The notes beneath the pieces were generated by a model. That model worked only from the letters and a program-made list of their open reading frames with translations, had not been told where the DNA came from and made no database searches. The position numbers and the translations under genes are program-made. From positions 1 to 6,014 of the forward strand of contig CAMBGL010000076.1 of assembly GCA_945866155.1 (NCBI GenBank): a DNA stretch of 6,014 nucleotides, given 5' to 3'. Shown here one piece after another: positions 1 through 5,487 of this stretch (positions are counted from its first letter, which is position 1; the number at the start of each line of letters is the position of its first letter). Source of the stretch: Bifidobacterium breve (GTDB lineage: Bacteria > Actinomycetota > Actinomycetes > Nanopelagicales > Nanopelagicaceae).

Positions 1-379
1 TATCAATTTCAATCCAACGCACTTCATGTGATTCGTCATTGACTTCGTGAGCAACTAACTCCGCTGAACCAAGTGCAATTACCGTGTCATATCGCCAATT
101 ACCATGATTATCTTCAAATATTGATAGAGGCGTTAGGTACTGAGGATCAATACCTGTCTCCTCGATTGCTTCGCGAATAGCGCCTTCTGTAACACTTTCA
201 TGTGAATCGCGAGCACCACCTGGAATTCCCCACGTATCTCCATTGTGAACCCACGGTGCGCGATGTTGCATCAAAACTGAGCCATCACGAATGATGATTA
301 AACCCGCAGCACCATTTTTACCCCAATGACGATTGCCGCAATCGCAATCCATCCAGCCATCTCCATCACGCGCCACCAT
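1..379 (-). CDS. NUDIX hydrolase (C-terminus cut by window edge)
   Basis: Translating the minus strand from ATG at 379-377 gives 126 residues without a stop before the window edge, so the C-terminus is missing. Residues 55-77 form a complete NUDIX box fitting GX5EX7REUXEEXGU: GARDSHE, then seven residues, then REAIEETGI. NUDIX enzymes hydrolyse nucleoside diphosphates linked to another group, using a metal held by the box glutamates. The substrate cannot be told from this sequence. The N-terminus (DGWMDCDCGNRHWGKNGAAG, residues 7-26) has a CDC pair and the RHWG-x-GAAG block that I recall from actinobacterial NUDIX proteins. An AGGA sits 2 nt before ATG 379 but 5 nt before the next codon, GTG 376, so the real start may be GTG 376. 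The gene is divergent from the PKD-protein gene and shares its 79-bp upstream region. Confidence 0.9.
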   Translation of the reverse strand, partial: MVARDGDGWMDCDCGNRHWGKNGAAGLIIIRDGSVLMQHRAPWVHNGDTWGIPGGARDSHESVTEGAIREAIEETGIDPQYLTPLSIFEDNHGNWRYDTVIALGSAELVAHEVNDESHEVRWIEID

Positions 380-458
380 GTTCCTAGAGTGGCATATCTA
401 TCCACAAGGTGAGTAGTTGAAAGGGATGAGCTATCCCTTGAGATTTACCCTGCCGCGC
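380..458. promoter_or_regulatory. divergent intergenic region with 19-bp dyad and putative PKD-gene promoter
   Basis: This region separates the divergent NUDIX and PKD genes. It holds a perfect 7+7 inverted repeat with a 5-nt centre, AAGGGATGAGCTATCCCTT, at 421-439. The hexamer TACCCT (446-451) ends exactly 7 nt before ATG 459. That fits the TANNNT -10 element of a leaderless transcript starting at the A of the ATG. The dyad covers the place where the -35 element would lie, so it could be a repressor or activator site. A CTATCCACA at 398-406 is one mismatch from a DnaA box. No clear minus-strand promoter is visible for the NUDIX gene. The parts are seen directly; their functions are inferred. 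Confidence 0.4.
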
Positions 459-1184
459 ATGAAATATAAAAAATACCTAGTGCTCGTGCCAATTTTTTCA
501 CTCATCCCACTCTTGCCCAATTACGCATCTGGCGCCGAATGCACGCAATCGGCATGCATCGATGTCTATACCCGAAATGGCGAAATTGTTATTGAGGGCC
601 ATAAAGGCAGTGGTCCAATCAAGAAAAAGGTAATAACAAAAGTTCCTATTGTTCCTAAGCCCACAATTACAAAGAAAGCACCACCTCCTAAGGCTTTAGG
701 TACTCCAGCTCCAAAAGTGAAACGAACATACAAGCCACGAACAGTAAAGAAAGTCACTAAAGCACCCGCCGTCTCACTCAGTGATCGCCTCGTAAAGCTC
801 TTACCTACAGCAGGTGTTGCATACCAACCTGAAATAGAGCCGCTGATCAATGTCCCTATCTATTTCTGGTGTGACCTTCCCACAATATTTCAAAGCAGAG
901 TCAATGTTGTTGGAGAAATTGTTGATGTTGCACTTCGCCCAAGTTTTACGTGGTCATTTGGCGATGGAACGTTTATGAGTTCTATCGAAAATGGTGCGCC
1001 TTATCCCGATGGAAAAATTCGCCACACATATTCACAGCCAGGTACCTATTTGGTAACGCTGCTTTCGACATGGAATGGCATTTTCACACATAACGGCGTT
1101 AGCCGTGCAATTACCGGAACTGTCAAGAAAACATCGGTGGCAACAGTCACTGTTGTAAGTGCACCAACAACTTTTGTGAATTGA
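459..1184 (+). CDS. secreted PKD-domain protein with Lys/Pro-rich stalk
   Basis: The 241-residue product begins with a good signal peptide: basic KYKK, a hydrophobic stretch LVLVPIFSLIPLLP and a likely cleavage after SGA (residue 26). Residues 54-104 are rich in Lys, Pro and Thr and predicted to be extended, like a wall-spanning stalk. Residues 121-234 hold a PKD-like immunoglobulin fold, recognised by WSFGDG (165-170) and HTYSQPGTYLVTL (189-201). PKD domains usually mediate protein or carbohydrate contacts outside the cell; no catalytic motif is visible. In-frame alternatives are TTG 417 (AAGGTG 5 nt upstream) and ATG 426, but ATG 426 lies inside an inverted repeat. ATG 459 gives the most compact signal peptide and sits 7 nt after a TANNNT hexamer, so I prefer it. 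The stop is 6 bp before the DUF4192 gene, suggesting one transcript. The precise role is unknown. Confidence 0.75.
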   Translation: MKYKKYLVLVPIFSLIPLLPNYASGAECTQSACIDVYTRNGEIVIEGHKGSGPIKKKVITKVPIVPKPTITKKAPPPKALGTPAPKVKRTYKPRTVKKVTKAPAVSLSDRLVKLLPTAGVAYQPEIEPLINVPIYFWCDLPTIFQSRVNVVGEIVDVALRPSFTWSFGDGTFMSSIENGAPYPDGKIRHTYSQPGTYLVTLLSTWNGIFTHNGVSRAITGTVKKTSVATVTVVSAPTTFVN

Positions 1185-1190
1185 GAAATA

Positions 1191-1760
1191 ATGACAACTT
1201 GTACACCATCAGATGATTGCAACAATATTATTTATTCATTGGACTCAATTGAACTCTCAACCGATACAGAGTTTATTGAGGCAGTTCAAGGTTTCTTCGT
1301 CGACTCCGACTCTCCAGAACTCAATATCTTGCAACAAGATGGCGCAAATGCAATTGTAGATTTGGCCCTCGATTATGAGATGAATGGTTCGTGTGATGAT
1401 CTTGACTTACTTGCCCACGTAATTGGCCGGTTGAGTGATATTCAAGTTCGCGATTATGCACTTGGCTCGCATAATGATGAAAACTTATCTACATATTTGG
1501 CGATGTGGCATAACCTCACCATCATTGCTCCACATCACTTCATCGCACCTGTTGCATGCCTCTTTGCCTCATTGGCATATGAAAATGGAGATAGCGATCT
1601 CGCTCTCAAAGCAATCGAGCGCGCACTCCATGATGATCCTTCCTATTCACTAGCCATTTTGCTTCGTCGTGTTTTCAAAGCGGGATGGCCACCTCGCTCA
1701 TTTTCGGCCATGCGCGCAGAACTGCATCCAAGGATTGTTGCAACTATTTTTCAACGCTAA
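1191..1760 (+). CDS. short DUF4192-family protein
   Basis: This gene encodes 189 residues. The C-terminal half matches what I know of DUF4192, an actinobacterial family of unknown function: DLLAHVIGRLSDIQVRDYAL (about 72-91), a WHNL helix, then the signature run around FASLAYENGDSDLALKAIERALHDDPSYSLA (125-155) and a final LLRRVFKAGWPP. The ENGD...A..A..RAL..DP pattern looks like a single TPR-type helical pair. Family members are usually well over 300 residues, from memory, so about the first half of the usual domain is missing. The N-terminal 70 residues are acidic and unrecognised. No Shine-Dalgarno is evident. The gene starts 6 bp after the PKD gene stop in the same frame and is probably translated by coupling. 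It is probably cytoplasmic, since there is no signal peptide or membrane segment. The family call is fairly sure; the function is unknown. Confidence 0.75.
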   Translation: MTTCTPSDDCNNIIYSLDSIELSTDTEFIEAVQGFFVDSDSPELNILQQDGANAIVDLALDYEMNGSCDDLDLLAHVIGRLSDIQVRDYALGSHNDENLSTYLAMWHNLTIIAPHHFIAPVACLFASLAYENGDSDLALKAIERALHDDPSYSLAILLRRVFKAGWPPRSFSAMRAELHPRIVATIFQR

Positions 1761-1768
1761 AAATGCTT

Positions 1769-1774
1769 TAGAAT
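1769..1774 (+). promoter_or_regulatory. -10 element of a leaderless promoter for the kinase gene
   Basis: TAGAAT differs from the TATAAT consensus at one position. It ends exactly 7 nt before ATG 1782, so transcription would start at or next to the start codon. This agrees with the absence of any Shine-Dalgarno before the gene. The element lies in the 21-bp gap after the DUF4192 stop. No good -35 hexamer is visible, which is common for actinobacterial TANNNT promoters. Confidence 0.55.
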
Positions 1775-1781
1775 CTATTTC

Positions 1782-2411
1782 ATGTCAGCCCAGATAAATT
1801 CACTAGAAAGCGCTCTTACTCATATTCAAGGAATTCTTGATTCGAGTCAAGAGCGCTTTCTACTTGGCATAGTAGGCAAACCAGGCAGCGGTAAATCAAC
1901 ATTTACAAAATCACTTGTCAATGGACTCAAATCCCCTGAAGTGGCGCTGATAAATATGGATGGTTATCACATGAGTAATGAAATATTGCTGATGTTAGAT
2001 CGACGAGAGCGCAAAGGCGCACCCGATACTTTCGATGTTGGTGATTTCGCCCAACTACTCAAAACAGTTCGCAGTGCAAATACAGATGTATTTTTCCCAC
2101 TCTTTGATAGATCTATTGAGGCATCTATACCTGACGGTGCATCTATTCCAGCGCGAGCACGTCTCATCATTGTCGAAGGCAACTACTTGCTTCACGATGA
2201 GGGGGGATGGGAAGAGATCGCCCCGCTACTCGATCAGAGTTGGTTTCTCGATATCGATGAATGGATGCGCCAATCACGATTAATCTCACGCCACATTCAC
2301 TACGGAAAATCACCCGAAGCAGCCCGTGAATGGGCGCTAGGAAGTGATGAGATCAATGCCCAACTCATCGAAGGTGGTCGCACAAGAGCTGATTACATTG
2401 TGAAGGCATAA
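1782..2411 (+). CDS. P-loop kinase, nucleoside/nucleotide kinase family (uridine kinase/PRK superfamily)
   Basis: The 209-residue protein has a Walker A loop GKPGSGKST (32-40), followed by the superfamily motif NMDGYH (58-63). Next come RKGAPDTFD (77-85), which binds or positions the acceptor substrate in relatives, PLFDR (106-110) and the Walker B-like strand IIVEGNYLL (129-137). An arginine-rich lid follows: RQSRLISRH with R163, R166 and R170 (163-171). This arrangement is that of the group annotated as 'nucleoside/nucleotide kinase family protein', related to uridine kinase, pantothenate kinase and E. coli YggC. These proteins transfer phosphate from ATP to a small molecule. The substrate here cannot be decided; a nucleoside, a sugar or pantothenate-like compound are all possible. 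Length is normal for the group and the protein appears complete and cytosolic. The gene is probably both co-transcribed with the upstream pair and transcribed from its own leaderless promoter. Its stop codon lies inside an inverted repeat preceding the metX leader. Confidence 0.85.
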   Translation: MSAQINSLESALTHIQGILDSSQERFLLGIVGKPGSGKSTFTKSLVNGLKSPEVALINMDGYHMSNEILLMLDRRERKGAPDTFDVGDFAQLLKTVRSANTDVFFPLFDRSIEASIPDGASIPARARLIIVEGNYLLHDEGGWEEIAPLLDQSWFLDIDEWMRQSRLISRHIHYGKSPEAAREWALGSDEINAQLIEGGRTRADYIVKA

Positions 2412-2441
2412 GTACGCTTTTCATGAGTTAGACTTATGCCT
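2404..2441. repeat. 10-bp perfect inverted repeat upstream of the riboswitch
   Basis: AGGCATAAGT (2404-2413) is exactly complementary to ACTTATGCCT (2432-2441), with an 18-nt spacer. The left arm covers the kinase stop codon TAA (2409-2411). The right arm overlaps the putative metX -10 hexamer and ends directly before the riboswitch. There is no T-run after it, so it is a poor fit to an intrinsic terminator. It could be an operator for a dimeric regulator or an RNA hairpin in read-through transcripts. Confidence 0.6.
2429..2434 (+). promoter_or_regulatory. -10 element of the metX leader promoter
   Basis: TAGACT fits TANNNT and matches TATAAT at four of six positions. A start 7-8 nt downstream would fall at A2442 or G2443, exactly where the riboswitch P1 strand begins. 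No convincing -35 element is seen at the usual distance. The call rests mainly on this spacing. Confidence 0.45.
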
Positions 2442-2520
2442 AGGTCACGAGTTCTAGGTATTAGCCCCGGCTTACTAGACGGCAACCCTCCACCGCGGCG
2501 GGGTGCTCCGGGTGACGACC
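2442..2520 (+). ncRNA. SAM-IV-type S-adenosylmethionine riboswitch
   Basis: The leader of metX contains the conserved SAM-I/SAM-IV superfamily core. GGTC (2443-2446) pairs with GACC (2517-2520) as P1. TCTAG (2453-2457) pairs with CTAGA (2475-2479) as P2. ACCC (2485-2488) pairs with GGGT (2501-2504) as P3. The P2 loop CCCGG (2466-2470) pairs perfectly with CCGGG (2508-2512) as a pseudoknot. The blocks AGCCCCGGCTT, GGCAACCCTCC and CCGGGTGA are those I recall from actinobacterial SAM-IV RNAs, while the P2 stem sequence differs but still pairs. Next to P1, A2447 and C2516 do not pair. SAM binding is expected to lower metX expression. The gene identity downstream agrees strongly with this. SAM-IV versus the SAM-I/IV variant class is not settled by eye. 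Confidence 0.9.
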
Positions 2521-2522
2521 AG

Positions 2523-2557
2523 GCTTATTGCTTATGTAATTTCCATAAGTAGTGAGC
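2523..2557 (+). other. 14-bp hairpin between aptamer and metX start (possible P5 or expression platform)
   Basis: The arm 2523-2536 (GCTTATTGCTTATG) pairs along its full length with 2544-2557 (CATAAGTAGTGAGC): 14 pairs, three of them G-T wobbles, with a 7-nt loop. It starts 2 nt after P1. It is not followed by a T-run, so it does not look like an intrinsic terminator. The ribosome binding site begins 9 nt downstream. It may be the extra helix outside the core that SAM-IV RNAs carry, or part of a translational switch. Confidence 0.6.
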
Positions 2558-2577
2558 AAGTGCGTGAAGGATTTATT

Positions 2578-3666
2578 GTGACGAAGAAAAATATAAGTAC
2601 AGATGTAACAGGTGCCTGGCTGGAATATCACGAACCAGGGGATCGCCGATTTCTAAATATTGGTTCTCTCTTACTTGAAAATGGCGAAACACTGAGCGAT
2701 ATCACCATCGCCTATCAAAGTTGGGGAACTCTCAACGCCGCAAAAGATAATGCGATTCTTGTAAACCACGCGATGACTGGTTGGTCAGATATTCCAGGTT
2801 GGTGGCCATCGATGGTTGGCCCAGGCTTGCCATTTGATTCCGATAAATATTTTGTCATCTGCCCTAATGTCATTGGCGGATGCCAAGGAAGCACAGGTCC
2901 ATCGAGCATTGCTCCAGATGGAAAACGATGGGGTTCTAGATTTCCATCGCTAACAATTCGCGACATGGTTGCCGCCGAAGTCGCATTTAGTGATGCGCTC
3001 GGAATCCGAAAATATCGCCTTGCTGTTGGACCATCTCTGGGAGGCATGCGCTCTCTGGAATGGGCTGCGCAATTACCTGATCGCGTTGGAGCAATCTGCA
3101 CAATTGGCTCATCGGCTGTTGCAACCGGAGATCAAATCGGCACTGCCGCTATTCAAATACGGGCGATAAAGAGTGACCCTCATTTCTACGGCGGAGATTA
3201 TTACGAGCAAGAGCGCGGACCAATTGAGGGTATGGGCATAGCGCGCCGTATTGCCCACCTTACGTACCGCACAGAGTCCGAGATGGATGTGCGCTTTGGT
3301 CGAGAGCTGCAAGGAGATGAAACGGGGCGCTACGCCGTTGAGTCATATCTTGATCATCAAGCAGAAAAACTTGCCAAGAGATTTGATGCAAATACCTACA
3401 TCGCACTTACCGAGGCAATGAATTCTCACGATATTGGGCGAGATCGCGGGGGAGTTGCCAAGGCGTTAGCAGCGATCACAATTCCTGTCGTTATCGTCTC
3501 AATTGACACTGATCGCCTCTTTCCGCCCCGTCTACAGGCCGAAATAGCCGAATTAGTGCCAGCTGCTGCCCCACTTGTCACAATCTCCTCAGATTTTGGC
3601 CATGATGGATTTCTCATTGAAGTTGAATCAGTCGGGGATGCAATTAGGAGCGCGCTCGCTCTGTAA
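2578..3666 (+). CDS. metX: homoserine O-acyltransferase MetX
   Basis: This enzyme acylates L-homoserine, normally from acetyl-CoA (succinyl-CoA in some members), the first committed step of methionine synthesis in the cytoplasm. The 362-residue product has the MetX alpha/beta-hydrolase landmarks. These are NHAMTG near the oxyanion region (64-69), the family block CPNVIGGCQGSTGPSS (95-110), the nucleophile elbow GPSLGGM with S153, a late acidic residue in DTDRLFPP (D312) and H342 in FGHDGFLIE, giving a plausible S153-D312-H342 triad. I chose GTG 2578 because AAGGA (2567-2571) lies 6 nt upstream and the length then fits the family. The longer frame from 2503 would overlap the riboswitch core and is rejected. 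A SAM-sensing leader controls the gene. No metY or other methionine gene adjoins it. Acetyl versus succinyl preference was not resolved. Confidence 0.93.
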   Translation: MTKKNISTDVTGAWLEYHEPGDRRFLNIGSLLLENGETLSDITIAYQSWGTLNAAKDNAILVNHAMTGWSDIPGWWPSMVGPGLPFDSDKYFVICPNVIGGCQGSTGPSSIAPDGKRWGSRFPSLTIRDMVAAEVAFSDALGIRKYRLAVGPSLGGMRSLEWAAQLPDRVGAICTIGSSAVATGDQIGTAAIQIRAIKSDPHFYGGDYYEQERGPIEGMGIARRIAHLTYRTESEMDVRFGRELQGDETGRYAVESYLDHQAEKLAKRFDANTYIALTEAMNSHDIGRDRGGVAKALAAITIPVVIVSIDTDRLFPPRLQAEIAELVPAAAPLVTISSDFGHDGFLIEVESVGDAIRSALAL

Positions 3667-3722
3667 AGGAGGCATTGAGCCTTTGAGGGGCGGAAATAGC
3701 CATTCGGATGTGCAATTTGGCC

Positions 3723-3731
3723 TGTGGATAA
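3723..3731 (-). promoter_or_regulatory. perfect DnaA-box sequence in the sigA promoter
   Basis: TGTGGATAA on the plus strand reads TTATCCACA on the minus strand, the classical DnaA box. It ends 2 bp before the TATAAT -10 element, within the -35/-10 spacer. A bound DnaA there would be expected to interfere with polymerase. The sequence match is direct; binding is not shown. Confidence 0.45.
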
Positions 3732-3733
3732 AT

Positions 3734-3739
3734 TATAAT
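3734..3739 (+). promoter_or_regulatory. sigA promoter -10 element
   Basis: A consensus TATAAT stands 70 bp before the sigA start, predicting a transcription start near 3746 and a leader of about 60 nt. No good -35 is found at 16-18 nt (TGCAAT is the 17-nt candidate). The rest of the 142-bp gap contains no gene I can support. Confidence 0.65.
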
Positions 3740-3797
3740 ATACCTATCGCTTCACCGCGTTTGAGTCAGAGAGATTCAATCAGATGGTGAAAAAATA

Positions 3798-3803
3798 AAA
3801 GGA
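3798..3803 (+). promoter_or_regulatory. ribosome binding site of sigA
   Basis: AAAGGA is 5 nt before GTG 3809 and decides this start. No earlier in-frame start has a comparable site. Confidence 0.7.
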
Positions 3804-3808
3804 CAATT

Positions 3809-5482
3809 GTGGCTGTACCTAGTGCGCTCAAAAATAAGGTGAAGACAAAAAAATCTGCACCTGTAAAGAAATCACCTGCAAAAAAAGCACCAGCTAAGAA
3901 AGTTGCTGCGAAAAAAGTGGTTGGAAAGAAAGCGCCTGCGAAAAAAGCCCCCGCTAAGAAAGTTGCTGCCAAAAAAGTTGCACCTAAAAAAGCGCCTGCA
4001 AAGATTGTATTGAAGACGGTCCTTACTGAAAAAGATATTCATGTCATTGTTGATACTAAGAATGCCGTTGCCCGTCAGAAAGAGATTCTCGCAGAGCTAG
4101 AAGTTCGCGGAGTTGCAAATATTAATCGTATTCCAAAAAAAGTTGATAAAGATCTAGTAGATGAAGCACGTGCGCTCGCGATTTCCGTACCAGTTATGGT
4201 CGAGAAGATGCGCAAAGCTGGACTTGGTACACCTTCTCGCGCTTTGAAGAAGAATGAACTTGCACTTATTGCTCCACCTCCTGCACCGGCTGCACCAGTA
4301 GTTGCTGCGCCAAAGATAGATGCAAAGACAGGTAAAGCTGTTGTTGCAAAAATTGATGGAGAAGATGTTGAACTTGAAGAAGTTGAATTAGAAGATGTTG
4401 AAGCACTCATTGCAGAAGCAGTTGAAATCATCGATTCAGAGTCTGAAGATAAAGGTAACCAACCACGCGTTGTAAACCTTGCAGAAGAGTCATCTGGAAA
4501 TGAAGAAGATGCCTTTACGATCAAGGCATCTGAAGAAGATGATGCTCCAGCGCAGACAGTTATGACTGCTGGAGCCACAGCGGATCCTGTGAAGGATTAC
4601 CTCAAGCAGATTGGCCGCGTTGCACTTTTGAATGCAGAGCTTGAAGTTGAGCTTGCAACAAGAATCGAAGCAGGTCTCTTTGCAGAGTTCAAAATTACAA
4701 CAGAGAAGAAACTCGAAAAGAAACTCAAGCGCGAACTCGACTGGATTGTTGAAGATGGTAAGCGCGCGAAGAATCACTTGCTAGAAGCAAACTTACGTCT
4801 TGTTGTATCACTTGCAAAGCGTTACACAGGTCGTGGAATGTTGTTCTTGGACTTGATTCAAGAAGGAAACCTGGGACTTATTCGTGCGGTAGAAAAGTTT
4901 GACTACACAAAGGGATATAAGTTCTCAACCTATGCAACATGGTGGATCCGTCAGGCAATCACGCGTGCAATGGCCGATCAGGCTCGCACCATTCGTATTC
5001 CAGTTCACATGGTTGAAGTCATCAATAAGTTGGCACGTGTTCAGCGCCAGATGTTGCAGGACTTAGGCCGCGAACCGACCCCAGAAGAGTTAGCTAAAGA
5101 ACTTGATATGACACCTGAAAAGGTTGTTGAAGTTCAAAAATATGGTCGTGAACCAATATCACTTCACACTCCTTTGGGTGAAGAAGGAGATTCAGAGTTC
5201 GGTGATTTGATTGAAGATAGCGAAGCGGTAGTTCCTGCTGATGCGGTTTCATTCACATTACTTCAAGAACAATTGCACTCAGTGCTCGATACCTTGTCAG
5301 AGCGTGAAGCAGGCGTTGTTGCAATGCGCTTTGGACTAACAGATGGTCAGCCAAAGACTCTTGATGAGATCGGTAAAGTTTACGGAGTTACTCGTGAACG
5401 TATTCGCCAGATTGAATCAAAGACAATGTCGAAATTGCGCCACCCATCACGAAGCCAAGTACTTCGTGATTACCTCGACTAA
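3809..5482 (+). CDS. sigA: primary (housekeeping) RNA polymerase sigma factor, RpoD/SigA/HrdB type
   Basis: The 557-residue protein directs core RNA polymerase to housekeeping promoters. Residues 1-66 are lysine, alanine and proline rich with two 20-residue repeats. Residues 70-150 form an unrecognised helical part in the place of region 1.1. Residues 184-246 are strongly acidic. From 257 the sequence is canonical. Region 1.2 has DPVKDYLKQIGRVALLNAE (259-277). Region 2 runs from NHLLEANLRLVVSLAKRYTG (322-341) through the promoter-melting block YKFSTYATWWIRQAI (370-384). Region 3 has REPTPEELAKEL (421-432). Region 4 has SEREAGVVAMRFGL (497-510) and the helix-turn-helix TLDEIGKVYGVTRERIRQIE (517-536), ending in RSQVLRDYLD, the same ending I recall for mycobacterial SigA. 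The basic N-terminus resembles HrdB and mycobacterial SigA in composition. GTG 3809 has AAAGGA 5 nt upstream. It converges on the DUF7455 gene. Confidence 0.97.
   Translation: MAVPSALKNKVKTKKSAPVKKSPAKKAPAKKVAAKKVVGKKAPAKKAPAKKVAAKKVAPKKAPAKIVLKTVLTEKDIHVIVDTKNAVARQKEILAELEVRGVANINRIPKKVDKDLVDEARALAISVPVMVEKMRKAGLGTPSRALKKNELALIAPPPAPAAPVVAAPKIDAKTGKAVVAKIDGEDVELEEVELEDVEALIAEAVEIIDSESEDKGNQPRVVNLAEESSGNEEDAFTIKASEEDDAPAQTVMTAGATADPVKDYLKQIGRVALLNAELEVELATRIEAGLFAEFKITTEKKLEKKLKRELDWIVEDGKRAKNHLLEANLRLVVSLAKRYTGRGMLFLDLIQEGNLGLIRAVEKFDYTKGYKFSTYATWWIRQAITRAMADQARTIRIPVHMVEVINKLARVQRQMLQDLGREPTPEELAKELDMTPEKVVEVQKYGREPISLHTPLGEEGDSEFGDLIEDSEAVVPADAVSFTLLQEQLHSVLDTLSEREAGVVAMRFGLTDGQPKTLDEIGKVYGVTRERIRQIESKTMSKLRHPSRSQVLRDYLD
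3881..4000 (+). repeat. 60-bp tandem coding repeat in sigA (two copies)
   Basis: Two consecutive 60-bp units encode residues 25-44 and 45-64. Both start KKAPAKKVAAKKV and end KKAPA; they differ only at V38/A58 and G39/P59. At DNA level, 3893-3918 and 3953-3978 are identical at 25 of 26 bases. This is a histone H1-like lysine/alanine/proline tract. It suggests expansion by unit duplication. Confidence 0.85.
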
Positions 5483-5487
5483 AGAAA

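Noticed and set aside
566..850. Minus-strand open frame opposite the PKD gene, hydrophobic
   Set aside because: Its hydrophobic look comes from complementing lysine codons of the Lys/Pro-rich stalk; no start context.
2404..2441. Intrinsic terminator of the kinase gene
   Set aside because: The inverted repeat is perfect but has an 18-nt loop and no following T-run; it also overlaps the metX -10, so an operator or leader structure fits as well.
2503..2577. Upstream extension of the metX frame from 2503
   Set aside because: It overlaps the riboswitch P3/pseudoknot region and adds residues unlike MetX; GTG 2578 has a proper AAGGA.
2715..3101. Minus-strand open frame opposite metX (128 codons)
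   Set aside because: Lies wholly inside a confidently identified gene and shows no family features.
3665..3684. Possible terminator hairpin AAAGG...CCTTT after metX
   Set aside because: Only 5 bp, low stability and no T-run.
3683..3790. 35-codon frame after metX starting at TTG
   Set aside because: Overlaps the sigA promoter and first leader bases, no protein features; kept only as a comment in the findings.
4075..4578. Long minus-strand open frame opposite sigA (167 codons), Ser/Ala rich
   Set aside because: It is the antisense image of the acidic GAA/GAT-rich part of sigA, with no recognisable domain or start signal.
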